Below are positions 9,173 to 18,914 of a stretch of DNA of 64,000 nucleotides, in pieces. The notes under the pieces were generated by a model. The model had not been told where the DNA came from, made no database searches, and saw only the letters and a list, made by a program, of their open reading frames with translations. The stretch is from Halomonas gemina (GTDB taxonomy: Bacteria > Pseudomonadota > Gammaproteobacteria > Pseudomonadales > Halomonadaceae): NCBI RefSeq assembly GCF_023554995.1, contig NZ_JAMJPK010000002.1, forward strand, positions 186,001 through 250,000, read 5' to 3'. Each line of letters starts with the position of its first letter. The stretch's first letter is position 1. The position numbers and the translations under genes are program-made.

Positions 9173-9178
9173 TATAGT
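9173..9178 (+). promoter_or_regulatory. Candidate -10 box for argA
   Basis: TATAGT lies 45 bases upstream of the argA start and 34 bases after the tandem repeat. No good -35 hexamer is visible at the usual spacing, and I find no clear arginine-repressor box. Confidence 0.35.
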
Positions 9179-9223
9179 AGCCATCGACTCCTTCCTTCGT
9201 TCACCTGCTGCCGGAGTGCGGCC

Positions 9224-10537
9224 TTGGATACTCGTTTCCCCTTCGTCGACTGGTTCCGCAATTCCTCCCCCTATATCAATGCCCACCGCGGGCGCACCTT
9301 CGTGATCCTGATCGAGGGCGAGGCCATGGCCAGCGGGCGAGGAGAGCAGCTGGTCCAGGACCTGGCGCTGCTGCACACCCTGGGCGTGCGGCTGGTGGTG
9401 GTGTTCGGCATCCGGCCCCAGGTGCAGCAGGCCCTGGACGAGGCGAGCATCGCACCCAGGCGCCACCAGGGACGTTGGGTGGCCGACGAGGCGATCATGG
9501 CGCGGGTCGAGCGCATCGCCGCCGAGCAGCGGCTGTGGCTGGAGGCGCGGCTCTCCCCGGGGCTGCCCAACACGCCGCTGCACGGCATCGAGATGACCGT
9601 GGTCTCCGGCAACCTGGTGATGGCCAAGCCGCTGGGCGTGCGCGAGGGCGTCGACTTCGACCACAGCGGCGAGGTGCGTCGGGTGCGGGCGCAGGCCATC
9701 GAGGGGCTGCTCGAACGCGGCTCGCTGGTGGTGCTGCCGCCGCTGGGCTTCTCCAGCACCGGCGAGGTCTTCGACCTGGACGCCGCCGAGGTGGCCCGCC
9801 ACGCCGCCACGGCGCTCGGCGCCGACAAGCTGATCCTGCTCGGCGAGGCCAGCGGGCTTTACGACCGCAGCGGCCAGCTGCAGCGCCAGCTGACCCCGCG
9901 GCAGGCAGAGCCGCTGCTCCGCCAGGCCGACCCGGCCAGCGAACTGGCCCGGCACCTCGGGGCGGCCTGTGCCGCCGCGCGACATGGCGTGGCCCGCACC
10001 CACCTGCTCTCCTGGCACGACCATGACGCCCTGCTCGGCGAGCTGTTCACCCGCGACGGCGTGGGCACCATGATCACCGAGCATCGCTACGAGCAGCTGC
10101 GTGCCGCCGAGCTCGGCGACATCGGCGGCCTGCTCGAGCTGCTCGATCCGCTCGAGCGGCGCGGCATGCTGGTGCCGCGCTCCCGGGAGCGGCTGGAGTA
10201 CGAGATCGACGACTACCAGGTGATCGAGCGCGACGGCATGATCATCGGCTGCGCCGCCCTGCACACCTTCGGCGAGGCCACGATGGGGGAGCTGGCCTGC
10301 GTGGCGGTCCATGACGACTACCGGGGCGGCGCGCGCGGCGAGCTGCTGCTCGCCGAGATCGAACGGCGAGCGCGCCGCCTGGGGCTCTCGGCGCTGTTCG
10401 CCCTGACCACCCATACTACCCACTGGTTCTTCGAGCACGGCTTCCGCCTGGCCGGCATCGAGGCCCTGCCGCCACTGCGCCGCGACACCTACAACCATGC
10501 GCGCAAGTCCAAGATCCTGGTCAAGGCCCTCGCCTGA
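9224..10537 (+). CDS. argA: N-acetylglutamate synthase ArgA
   Basis: This 437-residue protein carries out the first step of arginine synthesis, acetyl-CoA plus glutamate to N-acetylglutamate. The N-terminal part (to about residue 290) is the amino-acid-kinase-like regulatory domain, with PYINAHRGRTFVILIEGEA and GIRLVVVFG-like segments. The C-terminal part is a GNAT acetyltransferase domain with CVAVHDDYRGGARGELLLAEIERRAR, followed by TTHTTHWFFEHGF. The family N-terminus begins at a TTG codon (9224) preceded by GGAG seven bases away, and no in-frame ATG or GTG sits closer. The protein starts with the same WFRNSSPYINAHRG block as E. coli ArgA, which supports this start. Confidence 0.93.
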   Translation: MDTRFPFVDWFRNSSPYINAHRGRTFVILIEGEAMASGRGEQLVQDLALLHTLGVRLVVVFGIRPQVQQALDEASIAPRRHQGRWVADEAIMARVERIAAEQRLWLEARLSPGLPNTPLHGIEMTVVSGNLVMAKPLGVREGVDFDHSGEVRRVRAQAIEGLLERGSLVVLPPLGFSSTGEVFDLDAAEVARHAATALGADKLILLGEASGLYDRSGQLQRQLTPRQAEPLLRQADPASELARHLGAACAAARHGVARTHLLSWHDHDALLGELFTRDGVGTMITEHRYEQLRAAELGDIGGLLELLDPLERRGMLVPRSRERLEYEIDDYQVIERDGMIIGCAALHTFGEATMGELACVAVHDDYRGGARGELLLAEIERRARRLGLSALFALTTHTTHWFFEHGFRLAGIEALPPLRRDTYNHARKSKILVKALA

Positions 10538-10557
10538 GGGGCACGCTGTCGCCGTGA

Positions 10558-10584
10558 GGCGTCGCCGGGACTTCCGGCGTCGCC
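10558..10584 (+). other. Hairpin downstream of argA
   Basis: GGCGTCGCCGG (10558-10568) pairs with CCGGCGTCGCC (10574-10584) except for one central T-T mismatch. There is no T tract. It lies 20 bases after argA and may end or stabilise that transcript. Confidence 0.5.
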
Positions 10585-10734
10585 ATCTGGATACGTTCTA
10601 ACTTTCTGAAAATAAACGTTATACCAGAAAACGTCCGAAAGGCGTCGTCATCTGGCGACGAAAATCCCGCCATTCCCCCTGCCGCTTGGCCACTCCGCAG
10701 GCCCCTGTCTGCCTGATCCCCTTTTTGTGTTTTT

Positions 10735-10747
10735 TAATAAATTGATT
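10735..10747 (+). promoter_or_regulatory. IHF binding site (exact consensus match)
   Basis: On the opposite strand the site reads AATCAATTTATTA, an exact match to the IHF consensus WATCAANNNNTTR, in an AT-rich tract that stands out in this GC-rich sequence. It sits 22 bases upstream of the sigma-54 promoter, where IHF bending would bring a distant enhancer-bound activator to the polymerase. Confidence 0.7.
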
Positions 10748-10768
10748 TTAAAGGAAGAATGCATTTCC

Positions 10769-10784
10769 TGGCACGCCGTTGGCA
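10769..10784 (+). promoter_or_regulatory. Sigma-54 promoter upstream of a putative sRNA and glrK
   Basis: TGGCACGCCGTTGGCA has the invariant GG and GC with the correct ten-base separation and only one deviation from TGGCACGNNNNTTGCW. The predicted start of transcription is near 10795. The nearest enhancer-binding protein gene is glrR, 2.7 kb downstream, whose product activates sigma-54 promoters. I did not find an exact copy of the enterobacterial GlrR site (TGTC-N10-GACA) upstream. An imperfect inverted repeat, CTGGATACGTT (10587-10597) against AACGTTATACCAG (10615-10627), is the best candidate activator site. Confidence 0.7.
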
Positions 10785-10794
10785 ACAGTCAGGG

Positions 10795-11270
10795 CGAGCA
10801 AGGGAAAACGGTTCATACGGCTTGAACCGTTTCCCGGTCGCCGAAGGGAGGCGGGCCATCACTGCCCTGTGCTCCCGCTCCCCGAGGCGGCCAGTGTCTG
10901 CTCCAAGCGATGTGTGACTTTAGGTTGCGATGAGACGGTACCGCCGCCAGGCAAGGATCGGTATCGAGAGGGCAAGGACGCCCTGGCATGGATGCCTCTC
11001 CCCCGAACCGGGGGATCGAATCGCGCAGCATCGCCGTCGGCCTTCTGCCGAGGCGGTGGTGCCAGGAACGGAGCAGGGCGGCGCGCCACGCGATGGCTCG
11101 CCACCCGCATGAGGACGACCAGCCCCTGGTGGCAGATGGCGCCTCATGGCTTCGGGGCCTCCCCGGCCCATGGACATTCGGGCAATGGACGGACCAGGTC
11201 GTCGATTGAGCGAATGTTCGGACCCTTCAGTTCCCTGCGTATTGGGCCGGCTCTGCCGGCCTTTTTTTTT
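10795..11270 (+). ncRNA. Putative sigma-54-dependent small RNA upstream of glrK
   Basis: The stretch from the predicted sigma-54 start site to a strong rho-independent terminator is about 475 bases. It contains no gene I can support. Near the 5' end, GGGAAAACGGTTCA (10802-10815) pairs with TGAACCGTTTCCC (10823-10835) with one bulged A, giving a very stable stem. A second stem-loop of C and G runs lies near 10998-11014. In Enterobacteriaceae the sRNA GlmY is encoded at exactly this place, just upstream of glrK-qseG-glrR, and is driven by a GlrR- and IHF-dependent sigma-54 promoter. I see no sequence match to GlmY that I could confirm by eye, so the identity is inferred from position and control elements. 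A short coding region cannot be excluded. Confidence 0.5.
11245..11270 (+). terminator. Strong rho-independent terminator before glrK
   Basis: GGCCGGC (11245-11251) pairs perfectly with GCCGGCC (11255-11261) around a TCT loop and is followed by nine T residues. It would stop transcripts coming from the sigma-54 promoter about 80 bases before glrK, so it separates the upstream RNA from the operon. Confidence 0.9.
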
Positions 11271-11351
11271 CCTTGCGGGAGGTTTGCTGCGAGGTTGCGC
11301 CGATTGGCCGCGGGGCGCTCGGCTGAACTCTGGTATCCTTGGGGATGGACG

Positions 11352-12896
11352 ATGCTGGTTCCCGTTACCCTCCTGCAAAGAATGCTGTCCATGACCTCAG
11401 CCGTTACGCGCCGCTGGCGGCCGCGCTCGCTGTTGCAGCTGGTGCTGCTGGCCTTCCTGGTAGTGATGCTGCCGCTGGCCGTGCTGATGATCCAGGCCGG
11501 CCAGGCCCTCTCCGAGCTGTCGCGCCTGGCCGATGTCAGTGCCCGCCAGGCGGTGGAGGAGACCCGGCGCGCCCGCTCGCTGGGTGCCCTGGCGCTGGAG
11601 ATGGAGCGTGGCGCCCGCCAGTATGCCGTGGTCGAGCAGGAGAGCCTGCTGCAGATCTTCGACGAGCGTCTCACGGAGTTCCGCGAGTTGCTGGCCCAGC
11701 AGCGCCAGCTGCTGCCCGATGATCCCGATGTGGCGGCGCTGGAGGAGGCGCTCGACGACCTCGCCGAGCTGCCCGACCTGCCGCTCGAGGAGTTCACCGC
11801 CCGGCTCTCCGACTTCCTGCCCTTCGCCCAGCACACCGAGGCGATGCGCCGCGCCACCAACCAGCGCATCGACGAGCGCATCGAGGGCATTCGCGCCCGT
11901 GCCGAGGCCGTGCAGGTGCGCCTCTGGTGGCAGACCGCGGCGCTGGTCTCGGCGAGCCTGGTGCTGATGTTGCTGTTCACCCGGCTGATCATCCATCCGA
12001 TCCGCCAGCTCGAGCGGCGCATCCTGGGGATCGGCAGCGTGGGCGGCGACAGGGGGCAGAAGCCGCGGCCCTTCAAGGGCCCCGCGGAGCTGGTGACCCT
12101 GGATGAGCGGCTGGACTGGCTGGCCTCGCGACTAGACGAGCTGGAGGCCCAGAAGCAGCAGTTCCTGCGCCACATGTCCCACGAGCTCAAGACCCCGCTG
12201 GCCAGCGTGCGCGAGGGGTCGTCGCTGCTCGCCGACGGCGTGGCCGGCGAGGTCACCCCGCGCCAGCGCGAGATCCTCGACCTGATCGATGCCAGCGGTC
12301 GCGAGCTGCAGCAGCTGATCGAGCAGCTGCTCGACTACAATTTGCTCCAGCACAACCGCCAGCTCGACATCGAGCGGCTGGATGTCGCCACCGTGGCCAA
12401 GGAGGTGCTGGCCAAGCACCGCCTGGCCCTGGACAACAAGGAGATGCGGGTCAGCTGCTTCGATGGCCCCCTGGCCTGGGCGCTCGACCGCACCGCCACG
12501 GCCCGGGTCCTCGACAATCTGGTCTCCAATGCCGTCGCCTATGGCGAGGACGGCGGTGAGCTGGAGATCCGTGCCCGACCGCTGCGCGACCGGCTGGTGA
12601 TAGAGGTCGCCAACAGCGGCGAGCCGATCGCCGAGGAGGATCGCGAGCGGCTCTTCGAGGCCTTCTTCCAGGGCAGCGTTCGCCGCAAGGGGCCGCTCAA
12701 GGGCTCCGGAATCGGCCTCTCGGTGGCCGCCGACTGTGCCCGCCTCCAGCATGGCAGCCTGGAGCTCGTGGACGATGCCCGGCTGGCGGTGTGCTTTCGC
12801 CTGACCCTGCCGCGGCAGGTTCCGGCGCCCGAACAGGACCATGAACCCCCGACGCTCGCCATGGCGGGCACCGACTCGAGGAGTGACACCCCATGA
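11352..12896 (+). CDS. glrK: Sensor histidine kinase GlrK (QseE)
   Basis: The protein aligns along its length with E. coli GlrK/QseE. A basic N-terminus leads into a first membrane helix (RRWRPRSLLQLVLLAFLVVMLPLAVLM), then a periplasmic region of about 130 residues, and a second helix (WWQTAALVSASLVLMLLFTRLI). The cytoplasmic part has the dimerisation motif FLRHMSHELKTPLASVREG with the phosphorylated histidine, the N box NLVSNAVAYGEDG and the G2 box KGSGIGLSVAADC. It phosphorylates GlrR. In-frame ATGs lie at 11352, 11382 and 11391. I chose 11352 because GGGGA precedes it at six bases, but 11391 fits the family length better. Its stop overlaps the qseG start. Confidence 0.92.
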   Translation: MLVPVTLLQRMLSMTSAVTRRWRPRSLLQLVLLAFLVVMLPLAVLMIQAGQALSELSRLADVSARQAVEETRRARSLGALALEMERGARQYAVVEQESLLQIFDERLTEFRELLAQQRQLLPDDPDVAALEEALDDLAELPDLPLEEFTARLSDFLPFAQHTEAMRRATNQRIDERIEGIRARAEAVQVRLWWQTAALVSASLVLMLLFTRLIIHPIRQLERRILGIGSVGGDRGQKPRPFKGPAELVTLDERLDWLASRLDELEAQKQQFLRHMSHELKTPLASVREGSSLLADGVAGEVTPRQREILDLIDASGRELQQLIEQLLDYNLLQHNRQLDIERLDVATVAKEVLAKHRLALDNKEMRVSCFDGPLAWALDRTATARVLDNLVSNAVAYGEDGGELEIRARPLRDRLVIEVANSGEPIAEEDRERLFEAFFQGSVRRKGPLKGSGIGLSVAADCARLQHGSLELVDDARLAVCFRLTLPRQVPAPEQDHEPPTLAMAGTDSRSDTP

Positions 12897-13465
12897 CCGC
12901 GCGCCCCTGGCTCCTGTGCCTGGCCACGGCCTGGCTGGCCGGCTGCCAGTATCTGCCCGAGCAGCTGCAGTCGCCCTCCGGCCCCTCGCCCCTCCAGAGC
13001 CCTTCCACCGGGTCGGCGTTCTGCCATGCCGAGTTGCCGGACTTCGACAACCCTCCCTGCCTGCTCGACGACTGGACGGCCTTCGGCCTTGCCTCCCAGC
13101 GCGGCGACCGGGTGTGGCGCGAGGCCACCCTGACGCGCCTCGGCGGCGAAACCACCGAGCGTCGCCTGGCCCGGGCCGTACTGCTCGCCTGGGGCGACGA
13201 GCAGCAGTGGGACCGCGCCTCGGAGCTCTACAAGGCCGAGCTGCACGGGGCGCCGCCCGAGCTGCAGCCGCTGCTGCGCTACTGGCTCAACGAGCTGGAG
13301 GGGCGTCGTAGCCTGGCCGGCCAGCTGGCCGAGAGCCGGGGCGCGCACCAGGCCGCCGTGGAGGAGAAGGAGGTCCTCACCGAGGAGCTCGAGGCCATGG
13401 CCGAGAAGCTCGAGCAGCTCACCGCCATCGAACAGAGCATCAATCTGCGACAGCAAGCAGAGTGA
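12893..13465 (+). CDS. qseG: Outer-membrane lipoprotein QseG (YfhG)
   Basis: This 190-residue protein begins with a lipoprotein signal peptide whose lipobox is LAGC at residues 15-18, so Cys18 would be lipidated. The C-terminal third is a predicted coiled coil rich in Glu, Leu and Ala (VEEKEVLTEELEAMAEKLEQLTAIEQSINLRQ). Its place between glrK and glrR and the C-terminal LTAIEQSIN-type segment identify it as QseG/YfhG, which interacts with the GlrK sensor in the periplasm in enterobacteria. The start overlaps the glrK stop (ATGA), so it is translationally coupled. Sequence similarity outside the tail is weak. Confidence 0.85.
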   Translation: MTARPWLLCLATAWLAGCQYLPEQLQSPSGPSPLQSPSTGSAFCHAELPDFDNPPCLLDDWTAFGLASQRGDRVWREATLTRLGGETTERRLARAVLLAWGDEQQWDRASELYKAELHGAPPELQPLLRYWLNELEGRRSLAGQLAESRGAHQAAVEEKEVLTEELEAMAEKLEQLTAIEQSINLRQQAE

Positions 13466-13484
13466 ATGAACCGGGAGAGACGAC

Positions 13485-14879
<1,395 letters not shown>

Positions 14880-14922
14880 GGGCTCTTACCACCGTGGGGC
14901 ACGATTGCGGGGTACCAAGCAA

Positions 14923-14945
14923 GACCCCTGCCGAGGCAGGGGGTC
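14923..14945. terminator. Hairpin between convergent glrR and peroxiredoxin genes
   Basis: CCCCTGCC (14925-14932) pairs with GGCAGGGG (14935-14942) around a GA loop and extends with one bulge. No long T run follows on either strand. Its location between converging genes suggests a bidirectional stop. Confidence 0.5.
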
Positions 14946-14971
14946 GTGTGGCGAGTGGTAAACTGCCAGCC

Positions 14972-15625
14972 TTACTTGGGCAGCTTGGCCCGGCGCAGGT
15001 AGGGGAAGATGGTCTCGAACTCGCCGAACTTCGCCTTGGCATCCTCGTCGGAGACCGTCGGCGGGATGATTACGTCCTCGCCGACAGTCCAGTCGGCCGG
15101 CGTCGCCACGCCCTTGCCGTTGGCGGTCTGCAGGGCGTCCAGGGCGCGCAGCACCTCGGCGAAGTTGCGGCCGACGTTCATCGGGTAGGTCATGGAGAGC
15201 TTGAGCTGCTTGTCCGGACCGATGATGAACACCGAGCGCACGGTGGCGCTGTCGGCCGGGGTGCGGCCGTCCGGCAGGTAGGCATCGGCCGGCAGCATGT
15301 CGAACAGCTTGGCGACCTTGAGGTCCTCGTCGGCGATGATCGGGAAGCCGACATCGCAGCTGGCGAAGCTTGCGATGTCATTGATCCACTTCTTGTGATC
15401 TTCCACGCCGTCCACCGAGATGCCGATCACCTTGGTGTCGCGTTTCTTCCACTCCTCGCTGAGCTTGGCGACGGCGCCGAACTCGGTGGTGCAGACCGGG
15501 GTGAAGTCCTTGGGGTGCGAGAAGAGGATCGCCCAGCCGTCGCCGATCCACTCGTGGAAGCGGATCGGGCCCTGGCTGGTATCGGCCTCGAAGTCGGGTA
15601 CGACGTCATTGATGCGCAGTGACAT
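14972..15625 (-). CDS. 1-Cys peroxiredoxin (Prx6 family)
   Basis: The 217-residue product starts MSLRINDVVPDFEADT and carries the peroxidatic-cysteine motif DFTPVCTTEFGA, followed by ISVDGVEDHKKWINDI. The long C-terminal dimerisation domain (WTVGEDVIIPPTVSDEDAKAKF) is typical of Prx6-type enzymes, which reduce hydrogen peroxide and alkyl hydroperoxides. I chose the ATG at 15625, with GGGAG seven bases upstream, because the longer frame adds non-homologous residues. The 160 bases upstream contain an AT-rich stretch (about 15745-15790) likely to hold the promoter. I could not confirm an OxyR site. Confidence 0.93.
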   Translation of the reverse strand: MSLRINDVVPDFEADTSQGPIRFHEWIGDGWAILFSHPKDFTPVCTTEFGAVAKLSEEWKKRDTKVIGISVDGVEDHKKWINDIASFASCDVGFPIIADEDLKVAKLFDMLPADAYLPDGRTPADSATVRSVFIIGPDKQLKLSMTYPMNVGRNFAEVLRALDALQTANGKGVATPADWTVGEDVIIPPTVSDEDAKAKFGEFETIFPYLRRAKLPK

Positions 15626-15788
15626 GGTGATACTCCCTGGTTGGTGGGATATGTCCCCGAGCGACCGGTAGCCGGGCACGGGGAGGACTCTGGTTCCTTG
15701 ACGGTTAGGCATTGGCTCGGTCACGTCAAGGCCTTCTTGTTCGGTACAATTCTAGTTATCATTATTTGGAATATCTATATTACAAATC

Positions 15789-17168
15789 CTATCGCCCCGA
15801 TGGCTTTTCGCCATGGGGCGTGGTGTCGCAGGCCTCGACGCGGGTTACCGAAAGGGCAAGCCGCCCCTCGCCCAGCCGCGCCTCCAGCGCCTGGCCGGGG
15901 GCGGTGTCCGCGGCTCGGCGCACGACCCGGCCCTGGGCATCCTCGAGGATCGCGTAGCCGCGCCCCAGCACCGCCAGCGGGCTCACCGCCTGCAGTTCGC
16001 GGGCGAGCCCGCCCAGCCGCTCGCGATGGCGGGCCGACTCGCGCGGCATCGCCTGGTGGAGCCGCCCGCGGGCGCGGGTGAGCCGTTGCCGGGCCTGCTC
16101 CACCAGGCGGTCCGGAGAGCGCAGGGCGAGGCGCTGGCGCAGGTGGTGCTCGCGGCGCCCCTCGCTGGCGAGCCTGGCCTGCATGGCCCGCCGCAGCCGT
16201 CCCTCCAGCTGGGCCAGCTGTTGGCGACGCGCGGCCAGCACCTCGCCGGGGTGGCGCAGCCGGGCCCGCAGGTGGTCAAGGCGCTGGGCCTCGGTCTCCA
16301 GGCGGGCGCGCTGGGCCCGGGTCAGCCGCTCGGCCAGCCGCTCGAGGCGGTGGAGCCGCTCGCGGCGGTCGGGCACTAGCTGCTCGGCGGCGGCCGAGGG
16401 CGTGGGGGCGCGCACGTCGGCGGCGAAGTCGGCCAGGGTGACGTCTACCTCGTGACCCACCGCCGACATCACCGGCAGCCGCGAGTGGAAGATCGCCCGG
16501 GCCAGGTGCTCGTCGTTGAAGGCCCAGAGGTCCTCCAGGCTGCCGCCGCCGCGGGTGATCAGGATGGCGTCGCGGGTCGGGTCCAGCGCCTGCTGGCGGT
16601 TGAGCAGGCCCAGCGCCGAGATCAGCGCCTGGGCGGCCTCGCGCCCCTGCACAGGCACCGGGATCAGCGTCACCTGAACCAGCGGCCAGCGCGCCGCGAG
16701 TACCGCCAGCACGTCGCGGATCGCCGCGCCGGTGGGCGAGGTGAGCACCAGCAGGTGGCGCGGCGGATAGGGCAGGGGGCGCGCGTTGGTGAAGACGCCC
16801 TCGGCGGCGAGCCGGGCCTTGAGCCGCTCGAAGGCCGCCAGCAGCTCGCCTTCGCCTGCCGCCTGCACCGCCTCGACGATCAGCTGGTAGTCGCCGCGGG
16901 GCTCGAACAGCGACACCTGGCCGCGCACCTTGACGCGGTCACCGTCGCGCAGGGGGGCGGCGACGAAGCGCGCCCGGGTGCGGAACAGCGCGCAGCGCAG
17001 CTGGGCGCGGTCGTCCTTGAGGGTGAAGTAGATGTGCCCCGAGCCAGGCCGCGACACTCCGGAGAGCTCGCCCTCCACCCACACCTCGCCGACATCCTGC
17101 TCCAGCGCCTGGCGGGCGCGGCGGTTGAGCTCGCTGACGGAAAGCGGGGCGTCCTCGGGGTGGGGCAT
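15789..17168 (-). CDS. xseA: Exodeoxyribonuclease VII large subunit
   Basis: This 459-residue protein begins with the OB-fold domain (LSVSELNRRARQALEQ...VWVEGELSGVSRPGSGHIYFTLKDDRAQLRCALFR). The catalytic core follows, with LVLTSPTGAAIRDVLAVLAARWP and ITRGGGSLEDLWAFNDEHLARAIF, then HEVDVTLADFAADVRAPTPSAAAE. A long arginine-rich coiled coil occupies about residues 270-400. With XseB it degrades single-stranded DNA from both ends. It is divergent from guaB, and the upstream bases CAGGGATGACCGCGCC give an acceptable ribosome binding site. Confidence 0.95.
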   Translation of the reverse strand: MPHPEDAPLSVSELNRRARQALEQDVGEVWVEGELSGVSRPGSGHIYFTLKDDRAQLRCALFRTRARFVAAPLRDGDRVKVRGQVSLFEPRGDYQLIVEAVQAAGEGELLAAFERLKARLAAEGVFTNARPLPYPPRHLLVLTSPTGAAIRDVLAVLAARWPLVQVTLIPVPVQGREAAQALISALGLLNRQQALDPTRDAILITRGGGSLEDLWAFNDEHLARAIFHSRLPVMSAVGHEVDVTLADFAADVRAPTPSAAAEQLVPDRRERLHRLERLAERLTRAQRARLETEAQRLDHLRARLRHPGEVLAARRQQLAQLEGRLRRAMQARLASEGRREHHLRQRLALRSPDRLVEQARQRLTRARGRLHQAMPRESARHRERLGGLARELQAVSPLAVLGRGYAILEDAQGRVVRRAADTAPGQALEARLGEGRLALSVTRVEACDTTPHGEKPSGR

Positions 17169-17270
17169 GGCGCGGTCATCCCTGGCGGGTGTAGGGGATA
17201 CCCTAGCATGCGCCGCGGCCTCGGTGGCAGCGCCCGGGGACTGCGGAAACCCCGATGCCTGCCACTTGCA

Positions 17271-17300
17271 TTGCCGGCCCCCGGGCAGGGTCGCTATAAT
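17271..17300 (+). promoter_or_regulatory. Sigma-70 promoter of guaB
   Basis: TTGCCG at 17271-17276 and a perfect TATAAT at 17295-17300 are separated by 18 bases. It lies 50 bases before the guaB start, and its orientation fits guaBA expression. Confidence 0.7.
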
Positions 17301-17349
17301 GGGGGATTAACTTCACTCCCTCCCACCAGTCCACTGGGTGTTGCCGCAT

Positions 17350-18819
17350 ATGCTACGTATGGCCCAAGAAGCTCTTACGTTCGATGACGTATTACTCGTG
17401 CCCGGGTATTCCGATATCCTGCCCAACGACGTCAGCCTCAGGACCCGCGTGACCCGCGACCTCTTCCTGAACATCCCGCTGCTCTCCGCGGCCATGGATA
17501 CCGTTACCGAGGCTCGCCTGGCCATCGCCATGGCCCAGGAAGGCGGCATCGGCATCATCCACAAGAGCATGACCATTGCCCACCAGGCGGCCGAGGTGCG
17601 CAAGGTCAAGAAGCACGAGAGCGTGATCGTCAAGGACCCCGTCACCGTGGGGCCCAAGGCCAAGCTGGCGGACCTGCTGGCGATGGCCGAGGAGCACGGC
17701 TTCTCCGGCTTCCCGGTGGTGGAGGGCGAGACCCTGGTAGGCCTGGTGACCCAGCGCGACATGCGCTTCCAGCCCAACCACGGCGACAGCGTGGCCGACA
17801 TCATGACCCCCGGCGAGAAGCTCGTCACCGTGTCGGTGGGTACCGATCTCTCCGTCATCAAGGGCAAGATGCAGGAGCACCGCATCGAGAAGATGCTGGT
17901 GGTGGATGATGAGTTCCGCCTGCGTGGCCTGGTCACCTTCCAGGACATCGAGAAGGCCCGCACCTTCCCCTATGCCGCCAAGGATGCCGACGGTCGCCTG
18001 CTGGTCGGCGCCGCCGTGGGCACCGGCCCCGAGACCCCCGACCGCATCGCTGCCCTGGCCGAGGCCGGCGTCGACGCGGTGGTGGTCGATACCGCCCACG
18101 GCCACTCCAAGGGCGTGATCGACCGGGTGCGCTGGCTGAAGGAGCACTTCCCGCAGATCCAGGTGATCGGCGGCAACATCGCCACGGCGGAAGCGGCCAA
18201 GGCGCTGGCCGAAGCCGGTGCCGACGCCGTCAAGGTGGGCATCGGCCCCGGCTCCATCTGCACCACCCGCATCGTCGCCGGTGTGGGCGTGCCGCAGATC
18301 ACCGCCGTCTCCAACGTGGCCGCCGCGCTGGTGCCCTACGACATCCCGCTGATCGCCGATGGCGGCGTGCGCTTCTCCGGCGACCTGGCCAAGGCCATCG
18401 CCGCCGGTGCCAGCACCGTGATGGTCGGCGGCCTGCTGGCCGGCACCGAGGAGGCGCCGGGCGAGATCGAGCTCTACCAGGGCCGCACCTACAAGGCCTA
18501 CCGCGGCATGGGTTCCATGGGCGCCATGTCCCAGAAGCAGGGCAGCGCCGACCGCTATTTCCAGGACAAGAGCGAGGGTGCCGAGAAGCTGGTGCCGGAA
18601 GGCATCGAGGGCCGGGTGCCCTACAAGGGCATGATGAGCGCCATCGTCCACCAGCTGATGGGCGGCCTGCGCGCCTCCATGGGCTACACCGGCTGCCGCG
18701 ACATCCAGGAGATGCGCACCAAGCCGCAGTTCGTGCAGATTACCGGGGCCGGCTTCAACGAGTCCCACGTGCACGACGTGCAGATCACCAAGGAAGCCCC
18801 GAACTACCGCGCGGGCTGA
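17350..18819 (+). CDS. guaB: IMP dehydrogenase GuaB
   Basis: This 489-residue protein is collinear with E. coli GuaB, starting [21 protein letters not shown]. Two CBS domains are inserted at about residues 95-205. The active-site loop [18 protein letters not shown] carries the catalytic cysteine, and the flap region ends with [12 protein letters not shown]. It oxidises IMP to XMP with NAD+, the committed step to GMP. ATG 17350 was chosen by homology over the GTG 12 bases upstream. GuaA follows after 95 bases that hold a stem-loop. Confidence 0.97.
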   Translation: MLRMAQEALTFDDVLLVPGYSDILPNDVSLRTRVTRDLFLNIPLLSAAMDTVTEARLAIAMAQEGGIGIIHKSMTIAHQAAEVRKVKKHESVIVKDPVTVGPKAKLADLLAMAEEHGFSGFPVVEGETLVGLVTQRDMRFQPNHGDSVADIMTPGEKLVTVSVGTDLSVIKGKMQEHRIEKMLVVDDEFRLRGLVTFQDIEKARTFPYAAKDADGRLLVGAAVGTGPETPDRIAALAEAGVDAVVVDTAHGHSKGVIDRVRWLKEHFPQIQVIGGNIATAEAAKALAEAGADAVKVGIGPGSICTTRIVAGVGVPQITAVSNVAAALVPYDIPLIADGGVRFSGDLAKAIAAGASTVMVGGLLAGTEEAPGEIELYQGRTYKAYRGMGSMGAMSQKQGSADRYFQDKSEGAEKLVPEGIEGRVPYKGMMSAIVHQLMGGLRASMGYTGCRDIQEMRTKPQFVQITGAGFNESHVHDVQITKEAPNYRAG

Positions 18820-18843
18820 TACACGCTTGAAGCCGGAAGCTTG

Positions 18844-18874
18844 AAGCTGGAAGTGGCCATGCCGCTTCCAGCTT
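18844..18874 (+). other. Long stem-loop between guaB and guaA
   Basis: AAGCTGGAAG (18844-18853) pairs with CTTCCAGCTT (18865-18874), continued by an inner GGC/GCC stem and a CAT loop. No strong T run follows, so partial termination or message processing is more likely than full termination. Confidence 0.6.
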
Positions 18875-18914
18875 TCGTGTTTCCGGGCCGTTCGCCTCTC
18901 AAAGGAAAGGCCAG

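Noticed and set aside
10540..10735. A canonical GlrR site (TGTC-N10-GACA) upstream of the sigma-54 promoter.
   Set aside because: No exact match found; only an imperfect inverted repeat at 10587-10627 is present.
10779..11351. A long N-terminal extension of glrK.
   Set aside because: It has no homology, starts inside the sigma-54 promoter region and runs through a strong terminator.
15626..15788. An OxyR operator before the peroxiredoxin gene.
   Set aside because: The AT-rich tract has isolated ATAG/CTAG elements but not the required four-part spacing.
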